A DNA stretch of 64,000 nucleotides from positions 124,001 to 188,000 of the forward strand of contig CAVROT010000005.1 in the NCBI GenBank assembly GCA_963722905.1, given 5' to 3'. Shown piece by piece: positions 35,396-44,009 of this stretch. Origin of the DNA: CAVROT01 sp963722905 (GTDB taxonomy: Bacteria > Pseudomonadota > Alphaproteobacteria > Rhodobacterales > Rhodobacteraceae). Position 1 is the first letter of the stretch. The number at the start of each line of letters is the position of its first letter. The position numbers were made by a program, and so were the translations under genes. Below the pieces are notes generated by a model, which did not search any database, was not told the DNA's origin, and saw only the letters and a list, made by a program, of their open reading frames with translations.

Positions 35396-36256
35396 TCAGT
35401 CCCGGTTCAGCCGGCAGAGCAGCGACGAGGTATCCCAGCGTCCGCCGCCCATGGCCTGAACGTCCTTGTAGAACTGGTCCACCAGCGCGGTCACCGGCAG
35501 GCGCGCCCCGGTCTCGTCGGCGGCATCGAGGCAGATGCCAAGGTCCTTTCGCATCCAGTCGACGGCGAACCCGTGCTCGAACTTGCCGTCCAGCATGGTC
35601 TCGTGGCGGTTTGCCATCTGCCACGATCCCGCGGCGCCCTGGCTGATCACCTCGACCACCGCCCGTCCGTCGAGCCCGGCCTTCTGCGCGAAATGCAGCG
35701 CCTCGGCCAGCCCCTGGACCAGTCCGGCAATGGCGATCTGATTGCACATCTTGGTCATCTGGCCGGCGCCCGTGTCGCCGATTCGGCGGCATATCCTGGC
35801 ATAGGCGTCGATGACGGGCGCGGCTGCGTCGAAGGCCGCCTGCGGGCCGCCGCACATGACGCTGAGCACGCCGTTCTCGGCCCCCGCCTGCCCGCCCGAG
35901 ATCGGGGCGTCGACATAGGCGCCGGGGCAGGCCTCGGCCAGCTCGCGCGTCACCTCGGCCGAAACGGTGGTGTGGTCGACGAAGACCGCGTCGCCCTCCA
36001 TCGCGGCGAAGGCGCCGTCCTCGCCCGTGCACACGGCGCGCAGGTCGTCGTCGTTGCCCACGCAGGCCATGACGAACTGGGCGCCCGCCGCCGCCTCGCG
36101 CGGGGTGGCGGCGTGGCTGCCGCCGTGTTCGGCCGACCAGGCCTCGGCCTTGGCGGCGGTGCGGTTGTAGACCGTCACCTCGTGGCCGGCCCTGGCCAGA
36201 TGGCCCGCCATCGGGTAGCCCATGACACCCAGTCCCAGAAACGTTACGCGCGGCAC
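35396..36256 (-). CDS. 3-hydroxyisobutyrate dehydrogenase-like NAD(P)-dependent oxidoreductase
   Basis: A 286-residue beta-hydroxyacid dehydrogenase. The dinucleotide fold starts at residue 4 (VTFLGLGVMGYPMAGHLARA), the substrate-binding signature is DAPISGGQAGAENGVLSVM and the catalytic Lys lies in GAGQMTKMCNQIAIAG. Candidate substrates are 3-hydroxyisobutyrate, tartronate semialdehyde or related acids. The start is GTG: GGAGG lies seven bases upstream and the Rossmann fold begins directly after it; the long open frame further upstream enters the acylase gene and is not coding. Divergent from the acylase across 123 bases. Confidence 0.88.
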   Translation of the reverse strand: MPRVTFLGLGVMGYPMAGHLARAGHEVTVYNRTAAKAEAWSAEHGGSHAATPREAAAGAQFVMACVGNDDDLRAVCTGEDGAFAAMEGDAVFVDHTTVSAEVTRELAEACPGAYVDAPISGGQAGAENGVLSVMCGGPQAAFDAAAPVIDAYARICRRIGDTGAGQMTKMCNQIAIAGLVQGLAEALHFAQKAGLDGRAVVEVISQGAAGSWQMANRHETMLDGKFEHGFAVDWMRKDLGICLDAADETGARLPVTALVDQFYKDVQAMGGGRWDTSSLLCRLNRD

Positions 36257-36379
36257 TGCTTTTCCTCCCAGAACGGATCGCCTAGACGCTCTTGGTAACG
36301 ATCCGGCACCCCCGGTCAACCGCGTCCGGCGCCGGCCGGCGGACGCCCGGGGCCGGATGTCCGCCCACGCGAGGACACG

Positions 36380-38902
36380 ATGGCCACCACCTTCCGCTGG
36401 CTCTTTCGCATCGTCGCTGGCCTGATCGCGATGGGGGTCCTCGCCCTGCTGATCGCCTACTGGTTCGCCTCCCGGTCGCTGCCGAACTATACGGCGACGC
36501 TGGCCATACCGGCGCCCTCCGGCCTCTCGGCACCGGTCGAGATCGTCCGCGATACGGCGAACGTCCCCCACATCTTCGGCGACCGCGACGAGGACGTCTA
36601 CTTCGCCCTCGGCCTTGCCCACGCGCAGGACCGGCTGTGGCAGATGACCATGCTGCGGCGTACCGCGCAGGGCCGTCTGAGCGAGGTGTTCGGCATCCGC
36701 ACCGCCCGCGTGGACGAACTGCTGCGGCGATACGACATCTACACCGCCGCCGCGCGGTCGCTGCCGGACCAGTCGCCCAGCACCCTGGCCGCGCTGACGG
36801 CCTATGCGGCGGGTGTGAATGCCTGGCTTGGACAGGTGAACGAGGGCGCGCGCGGGCGAGGGGCGCCGGAGTTCTTCCTCTTTCCGCCCCGCATCGCACC
36901 CTGGCAGCCCGCCGACAGCCTGGCGATCGCCAAGCTGATGGCGGTTCAGCTGTCGTCGCATCTGGGAGCCGAGGTCCTGCGCGCCCGCGTGTCCCTGCTG
37001 CTGGAGGATCCGCGGGTGCGCGACATCCTTCCGGACGCGCCCGGCGCCGCCGTCGCAGCCCTGCCGGCCTATGCCGCGCTTGTCCCGGATGCGCCGGGCG
37101 CCGCCGCGGCCGCCCTTGCGGACTACGCGGCGCTTTTCCCGGACGCGCCGCGCCATGTCGCCCCGGCGGCAGCGCCGGACCCCCTGTCGCCGTTCCGGCC
37201 GCCGGACCTCGCGGGTGCGTCCAACGCCTGGGCGGCCGCGCCATCGCGGTCGGCATCGGGCGGGACGCTGCTGGCCAGCGATCCGCACCTGGGCTTCACC
37301 GCGCCGTCGCTGTGGTACCTCGCCCGGCTGGAGCTGTCGTCGGGCGGCGTCATCGGTGCGACCGTACCGGGCATGCCCGCGGTGCTGATAGGGCGCAGCG
37401 CGCGTCTGGGCTGGGGTCTCACCTCATCCTACCTGGACGATCAGGACGTCCACATCGAACGGCTGAACCCCGATGCGCCGGATGAGGTCCTGACGCCCGA
37501 CGGCTGGGCGCCGATGCGCAAGCGAACCTCGATCGTGCGGATTCGCGATGCGGCCCCCATCACGCTGACGCTGCGCTGGACGCAGAACGGGCCGGTGCTG
37601 CCCGGCCACCACTACGATCTGGCCGCCGTCACCCCACCCGGTCACGTCGCGTCGCTGTCCTGGACCGCGCTTGACGAGGACGACGCATCGATGACGGCGA
37701 TGCTCGACCTGATGCGCGCGCAGTCGGTGGCCGAGGGGATCGCGGCCGCCGAGGGCTTCGTCGCGCCGTCGCAGAACCTGATGCTGGCCGACGAGAACGG
37801 CATCGCGATGAAAACGGTGGGAAGGATGCCCGCCCGCGATCCCGACCATCAGAGCCAGGGCCGCATCCCGTCGCCCGGCTGGATCGCCGCCAACCGCTGG
37901 CAGGGCACCTTGCCCTATGACGACAACCCCGCCTTCGTCGCCCCCGAGGGAGGGATCCTGGGCAATACCAACAACAAGATGGTCGACCGGCCCTTTCCGC
38001 GCCACGTGTCGTTCACCTGGGGAGACGCGGCGCGGATCACGCGCTGGCGGCGGCTGATGCAGGGACGCGAGGTGCATACGCGCGAAAGCTTCATCGAGGC
38101 GCAGCTCGACACCGTCAGCCCCACGGCCCGCGCGCTGCTGCCGCTGGTCGCCGCCGATCTGTGGTTCACCGGCGAAGCCGCGCCCGAGGGCACGCCCGCG
38201 CGCCAGCGCCGCCGTGCGCTGGACCTGCTTGCGGGATGGAACGGCGAGATGAACGAACACCTGCCCGAGCCGCTGATCTACGCCGAGTGGATGCGCGCCC
38301 TGCAGGAAAGGCTGATCCGCGACGACCTCGGCCCGCTGGCCGACGAGTTCACGCATGTGAACCCGGTCTTTATCGACCGGGTCTTCCGCGACATCGACGG
38401 CGCCGCGGCGTGGTGCGACATCCGCCAGTCCGCCCCGGTCGAGACATGCGCCGACATGGCGCGGCTGTCGCTGGACGATGCCCTGGTCGAGATCGACGAG
38501 GCCTTCGGCACCGCGCTGGAGTCCCTGCGGTGGGGCGATGTCCACCAGGCGGTGCAGGACCATCCGGTGCTGGGCGAGGTCCCGGTGCTGGACTGGCTGG
38601 TCAACATCCGGCAGTCGACCAGCGGCGGCGACGACACGCTGCGGCGCGGGCGCACCGCGGGCACCGGTGCCAATCCGTTCCGCAGCGTCCACGGCGCGGG
38701 CTACCGCGGCGTCTACGACTTCGCCGATCCCGATTCGTCGGTCTTCATCATATCGACCGGCCAATCCGGCCACCCCCTGTCGCGCCACTACGACGACCTG
38801 GGAGAGCTGTGGCGTCGCGGCGAGTACATCCAGATGTCGCTGGACCCCGAGGTCGCCCGCGGCGGCGCCGTCGGCATCACCCGGCTGGTCCCGCGCGACT
38901 GA
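36380..38902 (+). CDS. Penicillin acylase family protein
   Basis: An 840-residue Ntn-hydrolase precursor. An N-terminal membrane segment (LFRIVAGLIAMGVLALLIAY) precedes the alpha subunit (VPHIFGDRDEDVYFALGLAH), a spacer, and the beta subunit that would start at Ser281 (GASNAW), the autocatalytic nucleophile. The beta subunit shows ASDPHLGFTAPSLWYLARLE, PGMPAVLIGRSARLGWGLT and the conserved GNTNNKMVD. Members cleave beta-lactam side chains, acyl-homoserine lactones or other amides; the native substrate is unknown. An 18-residue Ala/Pro repeat (beginning PDAPGAA) occurs twice, plus a partial copy, at residues 218-257, just ahead of the expected cleavage site. Confidence 0.88.
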   Translation: MATTFRWLFRIVAGLIAMGVLALLIAYWFASRSLPNYTATLAIPAPSGLSAPVEIVRDTANVPHIFGDRDEDVYFALGLAHAQDRLWQMTMLRRTAQGRLSEVFGIRTARVDELLRRYDIYTAAARSLPDQSPSTLAALTAYAAGVNAWLGQVNEGARGRGAPEFFLFPPRIAPWQPADSLAIAKLMAVQLSSHLGAEVLRARVSLLLEDPRVRDILPDAPGAAVAALPAYAALVPDAPGAAAAALADYAALFPDAPRHVAPAAAPDPLSPFRPPDLAGASNAWAAAPSRSASGGTLLASDPHLGFTAPSLWYLARLELSSGGVIGATVPGMPAVLIGRSARLGWGLTSSYLDDQDVHIERLNPDAPDEVLTPDGWAPMRKRTSIVRIRDAAPITLTLRWTQNGPVLPGHHYDLAAVTPPGHVASLSWTALDEDDASMTAMLDLMRAQSVAEGIAAAEGFVAPSQNLMLADENGIAMKTVGRMPARDPDHQSQGRIPSPGWIAANRWQGTLPYDDNPAFVAPEGGILGNTNNKMVDRPFPRHVSFTWGDAARITRWRRLMQGREVHTRESFIEAQLDTVSPTARALLPLVAADLWFTGEAAPEGTPARQRRRALDLLAGWNGEMNEHLPEPLIYAEWMRALQERLIRDDLGPLADEFTHVNPVFIDRVFRDIDGAAAWCDIRQSAPVETCADMARLSLDDALVEIDEAFGTALESLRWGDVHQAVQDHPVLGEVPVLDWLVNIRQSTSGGDDTLRRGRTAGTGANPFRSVHGAGYRGVYDFADPDSSVFIISTGQSGHPLSRHYDDLGELWRRGEYIQMSLDPEVARGGAVGITRLVPRD

Positions 38903-38916
38903 TACGCGGGCCATCG

Positions 38917-40434
38917 TTACCGCCCCTTGAAGAGCGTCCCCAGCAGCCCGCGCACGATCCTGCGTCCGGTCGTGCCGGTCAGCTCCTTGACCACCATCCG
39001 GCCCATCTGCTGGCCGAAGGTCGAGGGCTGGCGGCCACCCGGTTTGCGGCCCGCCTTCCGGGGGCCTTCGTCGTTGTCGCCGGACCACCTGCGCCCCTTG
39101 GAAAAGTCGCGCGACTGCTCCTCCAGCGACGCATCCAGCGCCCGGCGGGCCAGGATCTCGGACGCGCTGTCGCGGTCGAGAGCCGTGTCGTAGCGCCCCG
39201 CCACGGGCGATGCGGCCATGACCGCGCCTCGTTCGGCGTCCGTGATCGGACCCAGTCGCGACGCGGGCGGCCGTATCAGCGTGCGCTGCGCCACGCCGGG
39301 CGCACCCCTGGCGTCCAGAAGCGACGTGACCGCCTCGCCGGTGCCGACCTCGCGGATGGCGGTCTCGGTGTCGAAACCGGGGTTGTCACGGTAGGTCTCG
39401 GCGGCCTCGCGCAGCGCCCGCCGGTCGCGGGCGGTGAAGGCCCGCAGCGCGTGCTGGATGCGGTTGCCCAGCTGCCCCAGCACGTCGGACGGCACGTCGT
39501 CGGGGTTCTGGGTGACGAAGTAGACGCCGACGCCCTTGGACCGGATCAGCCGCGCCACCTGCTCGACCGCGTCGACCAGCGCCTTGGGCGCGTCGTCGAA
39601 GAGAAGATGCGCCTCGTCGAAGAAGAAGACGAGCTTCGGGACCTCGGGGTCGCCGACCTCCGGCAACTCCTCGAAGAGTTCGCTCAGAAGCCAAAGAAGG
39701 ACGGTCGCGTAGAGCCGCGGCGACGACATCAGACGGTCGGCCGCCAGGATGTTCACCCGGCCGCGCCCGTCCGGCGTCAGTGCCATCATGTCCGACAGCG
39801 CCAGCGCCGGTTCGCCGAACAATCGCGCACCGCCCTGATTTTCTAGAACCAGCAAGCGCCGCTGGATCGCGCCGATGGAGGCTGGCGACACGTTGCCGTA
39901 GCGCAGCGACAGGTCTCCGGCATTCTGGCCGACCCAGACCAGCAGGGCCTGGAGATCCTCGAGGTCCAGCAGCGCCAGCCCCTCATCGTCCGCGGCCCGG
40001 AAGGCGACGTTGATCACGCCCTCCTGAACGTCGTTGAGCTCCAGCAGGCGCGACAGCAGCACCGGCCCCATCTCGGCCACGGTGGTACGGACGGGGTGCC
40101 CCGCTTCGCCGAAGACGTCCCAGAATGTGACGGGCATGGCGCCGTATGCATACCCGTCAAGGCCGATGGCTGCGGCCCGTTCGACGAAGGCGCCGTGCAG
40201 CCTGGACGCCTCCGATCCGGCCTGCGCCAGCCCCGACAGGTCGCCCTTCACGTCCGAAAGGATCACCGGTACGCCGGCAGCCGAGAAGCCTTCAGCGAGG
40301 ATCTGCAACGTCACCGTCTTGCCCGTTCCCGTCGCGCCCGCGATCAGCCCGTGCCGGTTCGCCTGGCGCAGCAGCAACCGCTGGGGCGTGGCGTAGCCGG
40401 GGCCGCCCCCGCCGATGAAGATGCCGTCGTCCAT
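38917..40434 (-). CDS. HerA-like ATPase (DUF853)
   Basis: A 505-residue P-loop ATPase of the HerA/FtsK superfamily, DUF853 branch (Escherichia coli YjgR type). Walker A is near residue 33 (GLIAGATGTGKTVTLQIL), Walker B is KLVFFFDEAHLLFDD, and GVGVYFVTQNPDDVPSDVLG contains the sensor region. The C-terminal 70 residues are basic (RKAGRKPGGRQ and RMVVKELTGTTGRRIV). The biochemical role is not established; DNA or nucleoprotein translocation is inferred from the superfamily. Convergent with the acylase, 14 bases apart. Confidence 0.9.
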   Translation of the reverse strand: MDDGIFIGGGGPGYATPQRLLLRQANRHGLIAGATGTGKTVTLQILAEGFSAAGVPVILSDVKGDLSGLAQAGSEASRLHGAFVERAAAIGLDGYAYGAMPVTFWDVFGEAGHPVRTTVAEMGPVLLSRLLELNDVQEGVINVAFRAADDEGLALLDLEDLQALLVWVGQNAGDLSLRYGNVSPASIGAIQRRLLVLENQGGARLFGEPALALSDMMALTPDGRGRVNILAADRLMSSPRLYATVLLWLLSELFEELPEVGDPEVPKLVFFFDEAHLLFDDAPKALVDAVEQVARLIRSKGVGVYFVTQNPDDVPSDVLGQLGNRIQHALRAFTARDRRALREAAETYRDNPGFDTETAIREVGTGEAVTSLLDARGAPGVAQRTLIRPPASRLGPITDAERGAVMAASPVAGRYDTALDRDSASEILARRALDASLEEQSRDFSKGRRWSGDNDEGPRKAGRKPGGRQPSTFGQQMGRMVVKELTGTTGRRIVRGLLGTLFKGR

Positions 40435-40581
40435 GTGCGCGCCCCCCCCGGTGCCGAGCGGGCAGTGGCGCCGGGCGCGACCTGCGTGTCAACAGCGGCG
40501 TCGCTTCGGAATCGGGCCTGACACCTCCGCCGCCCCGTGCTATCCGCCGGGCCGATGCCGACCTCAAGTCATGGAATGCAC

Positions 40582-41253
40582 ATGTCCGACCCGATCAAGT
40601 TCGCAGCCTTCGCCATGGCGGGCCTGCTGGCCGTCGCAGCCCCCGCCGTCGGCCAGACCGGCGACGATCCCGCCTCCGTGCCCGCGGAAGATCCCGCACC
40701 GGCGGCACCGGAAGCGCCGCAGGACCGCGTCGTGGACGGCATCCAGCCCGGCCCGGGCGAGCTGTCGATGGGCCGCCCCGTGGGCGAGGGCAATGGCATC
40801 GGCACGACCTACATCGCGGGCGAGTTCGGCGACTGGCAGTCGCGCTGCGTCAAGGTCGAGGATGGCAACGATCCCTGCCAGCTCTACCAGCTGCTGACCG
40901 ATCCGCAGGGCAACCCCGTGGCCGAGATCAGCATGTTCGGACTGCCCGAGGGCCAGCAGGCGGCGGCCGGCGCCACGATCATCACCCCGCTCGAGACGCT
41001 GCTGACCCAGCAGATCACCCTCGCCGTCGATAGCGGCGCGGCCAAGCGGTATCCCTTCACATTCTGCGCCGCGAACGGATGCTTCGCGCGCATCGGCTTC
41101 ACTGCGGGCGACGTCGCGTCGTTCAAGCGCGGGCGTGCGGCAACGATCACCATCGTCCCCGCCGCAGCGCCCGATCAGACGATCGAATTGGCGATCTCGC
41201 TCTCTGGTTTCACCGCCGGGTTCGACGGGGTCAACGAGGCCAACGGGATCTGA
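40582..41253 (+). CDS. Invasion-associated locus B (IalB) family protein
   Basis: A 223-residue periplasmic protein. A signal peptide (MSDPIKFAAFAMAGLLAVAA, cleavage near VGQ) is followed by a Pro/Ala/Glu-rich linker and the IalB domain: FGDWQSRCVKVEDGNDPCQL, EISMFGLPEG, ATIITPLETLL, FTFCAANGCFARIGF and ELAISLSGFTAGFD. Four cysteines in two CxxxxC-like pairs suggest disulfides. The family is widespread in free-living Alphaproteobacteria, so the virulence name should not be taken literally. The start is one of several in-frame ATG codons; this one gives a normal signal peptide. Confidence 0.87.
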   Translation: MSDPIKFAAFAMAGLLAVAAPAVGQTGDDPASVPAEDPAPAAPEAPQDRVVDGIQPGPGELSMGRPVGEGNGIGTTYIAGEFGDWQSRCVKVEDGNDPCQLYQLLTDPQGNPVAEISMFGLPEGQQAAAGATIITPLETLLTQQITLAVDSGAAKRYPFTFCAANGCFARIGFTAGDVASFKRGRAATITIVPAAAPDQTIELAISLSGFTAGFDGVNEANGI

Positions 41254-41275
41254 CCGCGCGGCTGCGGCGCGGTCA
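41251..41275. terminator. Hairpin formed from two convergent stop codons
   Basis: TGACCGCGC (41251-41259) pairs with GCGCGGTCA (41267-41275) around a 7-base loop. The first arm begins with the IalB stop TGA and the second ends with the reversed stop of the KAS gene, so a 9-bp stem spans the whole 19-bp convergent gap plus both stops. A two-way terminator is plausible. Confidence 0.55.
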
Positions 41276-42481
41276 CGCGCGCCGCAGAGCCAGTACCGCA
41301 TTGAGCCCGCCGAAGGCGAAGGCGTTCGACAAGGCCACGTCGATCCGTGCCTCCCGCGCCTCGTTCGGCACCACGTCCAGTGCGCATTCGGGATCGGGTT
41401 CGTCGTATCCGATGGTCGGCGCCACGATCCCGTCGCGCAGCGCCATGATGCATGCCAGAAGCTCGACCGCGCCGGTGCCGCCGATCAGATGACCGTGCAT
41501 CGACTTGGTGGACGAGATCAGCAGATCGTCCGCGTGATGCCCAAAGACGTCGGCGACGGCCGCGCATTCGGTCTTGTCGTTGGCCGCCGTGCCGGTGCCG
41601 TGCGCGTTGATGTAGCCCACCTCGGATCGGTCGATGCCCGCGTCCACCAAGGCGCCCGCCATCGCCCGCGCGGCGCCCTGCTTGGATGGCATGACGATGT
41701 CGGCGGCGTCGGAGGTCATGGCAAAGCCCGCCACCTCGGCCAGTATCTCGGCCCCGCGGGCCATCGCGCGGTCGCGCTCCTCGAAAACGAAGACGCCCGC
41801 ACCCTCGCCCTGCACCATGCCGTTGCGGTTCAGGCTGAACGGCCGGCAGGCGTCGCGCGACATGACGCGCAGACCCTCCCACGCCTTCACGCCGCCAAAG
41901 CACAGCATCGATTCCGATCCGCCGGCCAGCATCACGTCGGCCATGCCTGTGCGGATCATCCCGAAGGCCTGACCCATCGCGTGATTGGACGACGCGCAGG
42001 CCGTCGCGACCGAGAACGTCGGCCCCTTGAGGTTGTGCTGCATGCTGACATGGCTGGCGGCGGCGTTGTTCATCAGCTTTGGCACGACGAAGGGGTGGAC
42101 GCGGTTCTTCCCCTCCTCGTAGACGGCGCGGTAGTTCTCGTCCCAGGTCTGCACGCCGCCGGCGGCGGTGCCCAGCACCACGCCCGAACGCGCGGCCAGG
42201 ACGCCGTCGAAGGTCAATCCCGATTGCGCCACCGCCTCCCGGGCGGCGAGCAGCGTGAACTGGGTGAACCGGTCGTAAAGGACGATCTGCTGGCGGTTGA
42301 AGGTCTCCAGCGGATCGTAGCCCGTGACCTGGCCGCCGATGCGTATCGACAGCCTCTCGACATCGCGGAAGTCCAGCGGACCGATCCCGCAGCGCCCCTC
42401 GGCCATCGCCGTCAGGGTGGCGGGAACGTCCAGGCCCAGCGCGTTGACGGTACCCGCGCCGGTGATCACCACGCGCCTCAC
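41273..42481 (-). CDS. Beta-ketoacyl-ACP synthase (KAS II/FabF type)
   Basis: A 402-residue condensing enzyme. The active-site Cys is in VATACASSNHAMG and the two His in INAHGTGTAANDKTE and STKSMHGHLIGGTGA; the KAS C-terminal SNAFAFGGLNAVL is present. It extends acyl-ACP chains by two carbons. Being next to a dedicated acyl carrier protein and an LpxD homologue, it is more likely a specialised synthase for a lipid A or other envelope acyl chain than the housekeeping FabF. Start supported by the family-typical MRRVVITGAGTVNALG. Follows the acp gene by 34 bases. Confidence 0.9.
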   Translation of the reverse strand: MRRVVITGAGTVNALGLDVPATLTAMAEGRCGIGPLDFRDVERLSIRIGGQVTGYDPLETFNRQQIVLYDRFTQFTLLAAREAVAQSGLTFDGVLAARSGVVLGTAAGGVQTWDENYRAVYEEGKNRVHPFVVPKLMNNAAASHVSMQHNLKGPTFSVATACASSNHAMGQAFGMIRTGMADVMLAGGSESMLCFGGVKAWEGLRVMSRDACRPFSLNRNGMVQGEGAGVFVFEERDRAMARGAEILAEVAGFAMTSDAADIVMPSKQGAARAMAGALVDAGIDRSEVGYINAHGTGTAANDKTECAAVADVFGHHADDLLISSTKSMHGHLIGGTGAVELLACIMALRDGIVAPTIGYDEPDPECALDVVPNEAREARIDVALSNAFAFGGLNAVLALRRA

Positions 42482-42515
42482 GCCGTCACCCGTCCGCCCG
42501 TCGCGGGACGCGGCA

Positions 42516-42794
42516 TCAGGATTTCTGCGCGGCGATCAGACCCTCGACGGCCCCCACCATGGAGGCGACGGTCGAGATGTCGAAATCGCCCTGCGCGGGA
42601 TCGTTGGCGTTGAACGGCACGTCTATGTCGAACGCCTCCTCGATTGCAAAGATCAACTCGACCAGACCCAGACTGTCGATGCCCAGATCGTCCAGCGACT
42701 GCGTCATCGACACGTCGGCGGGATCGACGACGGCCTGATCGGCGATGATGCGGATCACGGTGTCCTTGACAGTGTGTGTCGTGTCGGCGGGCAT
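42516..42794 (-). CDS. Acyl carrier protein (specialised)
   Basis: A 92-residue acyl carrier protein. The phosphopantetheine attachment Ser is in LDDLGIDSLGLVELIFAIEE; the remainder (FDIDVPFNAND, FDISTVASMVGAVEGL) is a four-helix ACP fold and acidic. Length and the FAIEEAFDI helix recall the second, AcpXL-like carrier proteins of Alphaproteobacteria rather than the housekeeping AcpP. AAGGA just upstream supports the ATG. It sits between lpxD and the synthase, so it probably carries the substrate for both. Confidence 0.9.
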   Translation of the reverse strand: MPADTTHTVKDTVIRIIADQAVVDPADVSMTQSLDDLGIDSLGLVELIFAIEEAFDIDVPFNANDPAQGDFDISTVASMVGAVEGLIAAQKS

Positions 42795-42853
42795 CACGGT
42801 CCTTCGCGGCACGGGCGGGATCGTCGGCCGCCTCCTTGGGAGTTGGGCGAGAC

Positions 42854-43960
42854 TTAGGGGTTCGGGTCCGGTTTTGAAACCGCTTTGTCCGACGTGGCGG
42901 CGTCGCGCATGCGGCGCGGCAGGCGGCGCAGGGCCTTGTACATCTCGACGTGCTGCTCCATCCGGACGGCAGGGTAGCCCATCATGACCTTGCCGGACGA
43001 CACGTTGGACAGGATCTTGGTGCCGCCGGTGCAGATCACGTCGTCGCCCAGCGACAGGTTGTCGGCCACCCCGGACTGGCCGCCGAAGACGCAGCGGTCT
43101 CCCACCACCGTCGATCCGGCGATGCCGGTCTGCGCGGCCAGCAGGCAGTCGCGCCCCAGCACGACGTTGTGGGCAAGGTGAACGAGGTTGTCGATCTTGC
43201 AGCCGTCGCCGACGACCGTGTCGCGGATGGTGCCGCGGTCGATGCAGCTGTTGGCGCCGATCTCGACATCGTCGCCGATGCGCACGGCGCCCAGCGAATG
43301 GATGCGGGTCCAGCCCTGCGGGGGGGCCTCGGACGCGGCGCCCATGGTCTGGCGGGCCCGCTCGACCGCCGACACCTCCGGCGTGACGAAGCTGAGCCCG
43401 TCGGCGCCGACAACCGCGCCCGCGTGCAGCACCGCGCGATGTCCGAGGCGGCACCGGTCGCCGATCCGCACGCCGGGCATGATCAGCGCGTCGTCCCCGA
43501 TGCTCGCGTCTGCGCCGACGGAGACGTGCGCGCCGATGCGGGCGCGTGCCCCGATGCGCGTCCCGGGGCCGATCGTGACAAAGGGCGCTATCGCGGCCCC
43601 ATCGGCGATGGTCGCGGCGGCGTCGATCACAGCCAGCGGGTGGATGCCAGGCTGCATCCGGGGGCCCGGATCCAGCATCGCCGTCAGGCCCGCCATGGCC
43701 AGCCGCGGCCGTCCCACGAAGATCGCGGCCTCCAGCCCGAGGGCGCGCCAGTCGGCGCCCTCCCACAGCAATGCCGCGCGGGCCAGGCCCAGCGGCAGCC
43801 CCTGAGCGTATCGCGGCGCCATGGCGAGGGCGATGTCGCCCGGGCCGGCCACCGCGGGTTCGCTGGCCCCAGTGACCGTCAGCGTCGCGTCCCCCTCCAG
43901 CCGCCCGCCGATTGCGGCAGCGATCCGGGACAGGGGAATCGCGCTTGATCTGGGCGTCAT
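42854..43960 (-). CDS. lpxD: UDP-3-O-acylglucosamine N-acyltransferase (LpxD)
   Basis: A 368-residue left-handed beta-helix acyltransferase that adds the N-linked 3-hydroxyacyl chain in lipid A synthesis. After an N-terminal uridine-binding domain (IPLSRIAAAIGGRLEGDATL) come many hexapeptide repeats (IGARARIGAHVSVGADASIG), the catalytic His in NLVHLAHNVVLGRD and the C-terminal GYPAVRMEQHVEMYKALRRL. The usual lpxD neighbours (bamA, fabZ, lpxA) are absent; instead it leads an ACP and a ketoacyl synthase, so it may be a second, specialised copy. Start chosen at the conserved IPLSRIA region. Confidence 0.9.
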   Translation of the reverse strand: MTPRSSAIPLSRIAAAIGGRLEGDATLTVTGASEPAVAGPGDIALAMAPRYAQGLPLGLARAALLWEGADWRALGLEAAIFVGRPRLAMAGLTAMLDPGPRMQPGIHPLAVIDAAATIADGAAIAPFVTIGPGTRIGARARIGAHVSVGADASIGDDALIMPGVRIGDRCRLGHRAVLHAGAVVGADGLSFVTPEVSAVERARQTMGAASEAPPQGWTRIHSLGAVRIGDDVEIGANSCIDRGTIRDTVVGDGCKIDNLVHLAHNVVLGRDCLLAAQTGIAGSTVVGDRCVFGGQSGVADNLSLGDDVICTGGTKILSNVSSGKVMMGYPAVRMEQHVEMYKALRRLPRRMRDAATSDKAVSKPDPNP

Positions 43961-44009
43961 CGCGGCCTCCGGGCGTCGCGCGGTATCGGTGCCGGGCGGC
44001 CCACCGCGC

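Noticed and set aside
36257..37288. Long minus-strand frame joined to the dehydrogenase gene
   Set aside because: It is antisense to the acylase; the GTG with a good ribosome-binding site at the Rossmann fold is the real start.
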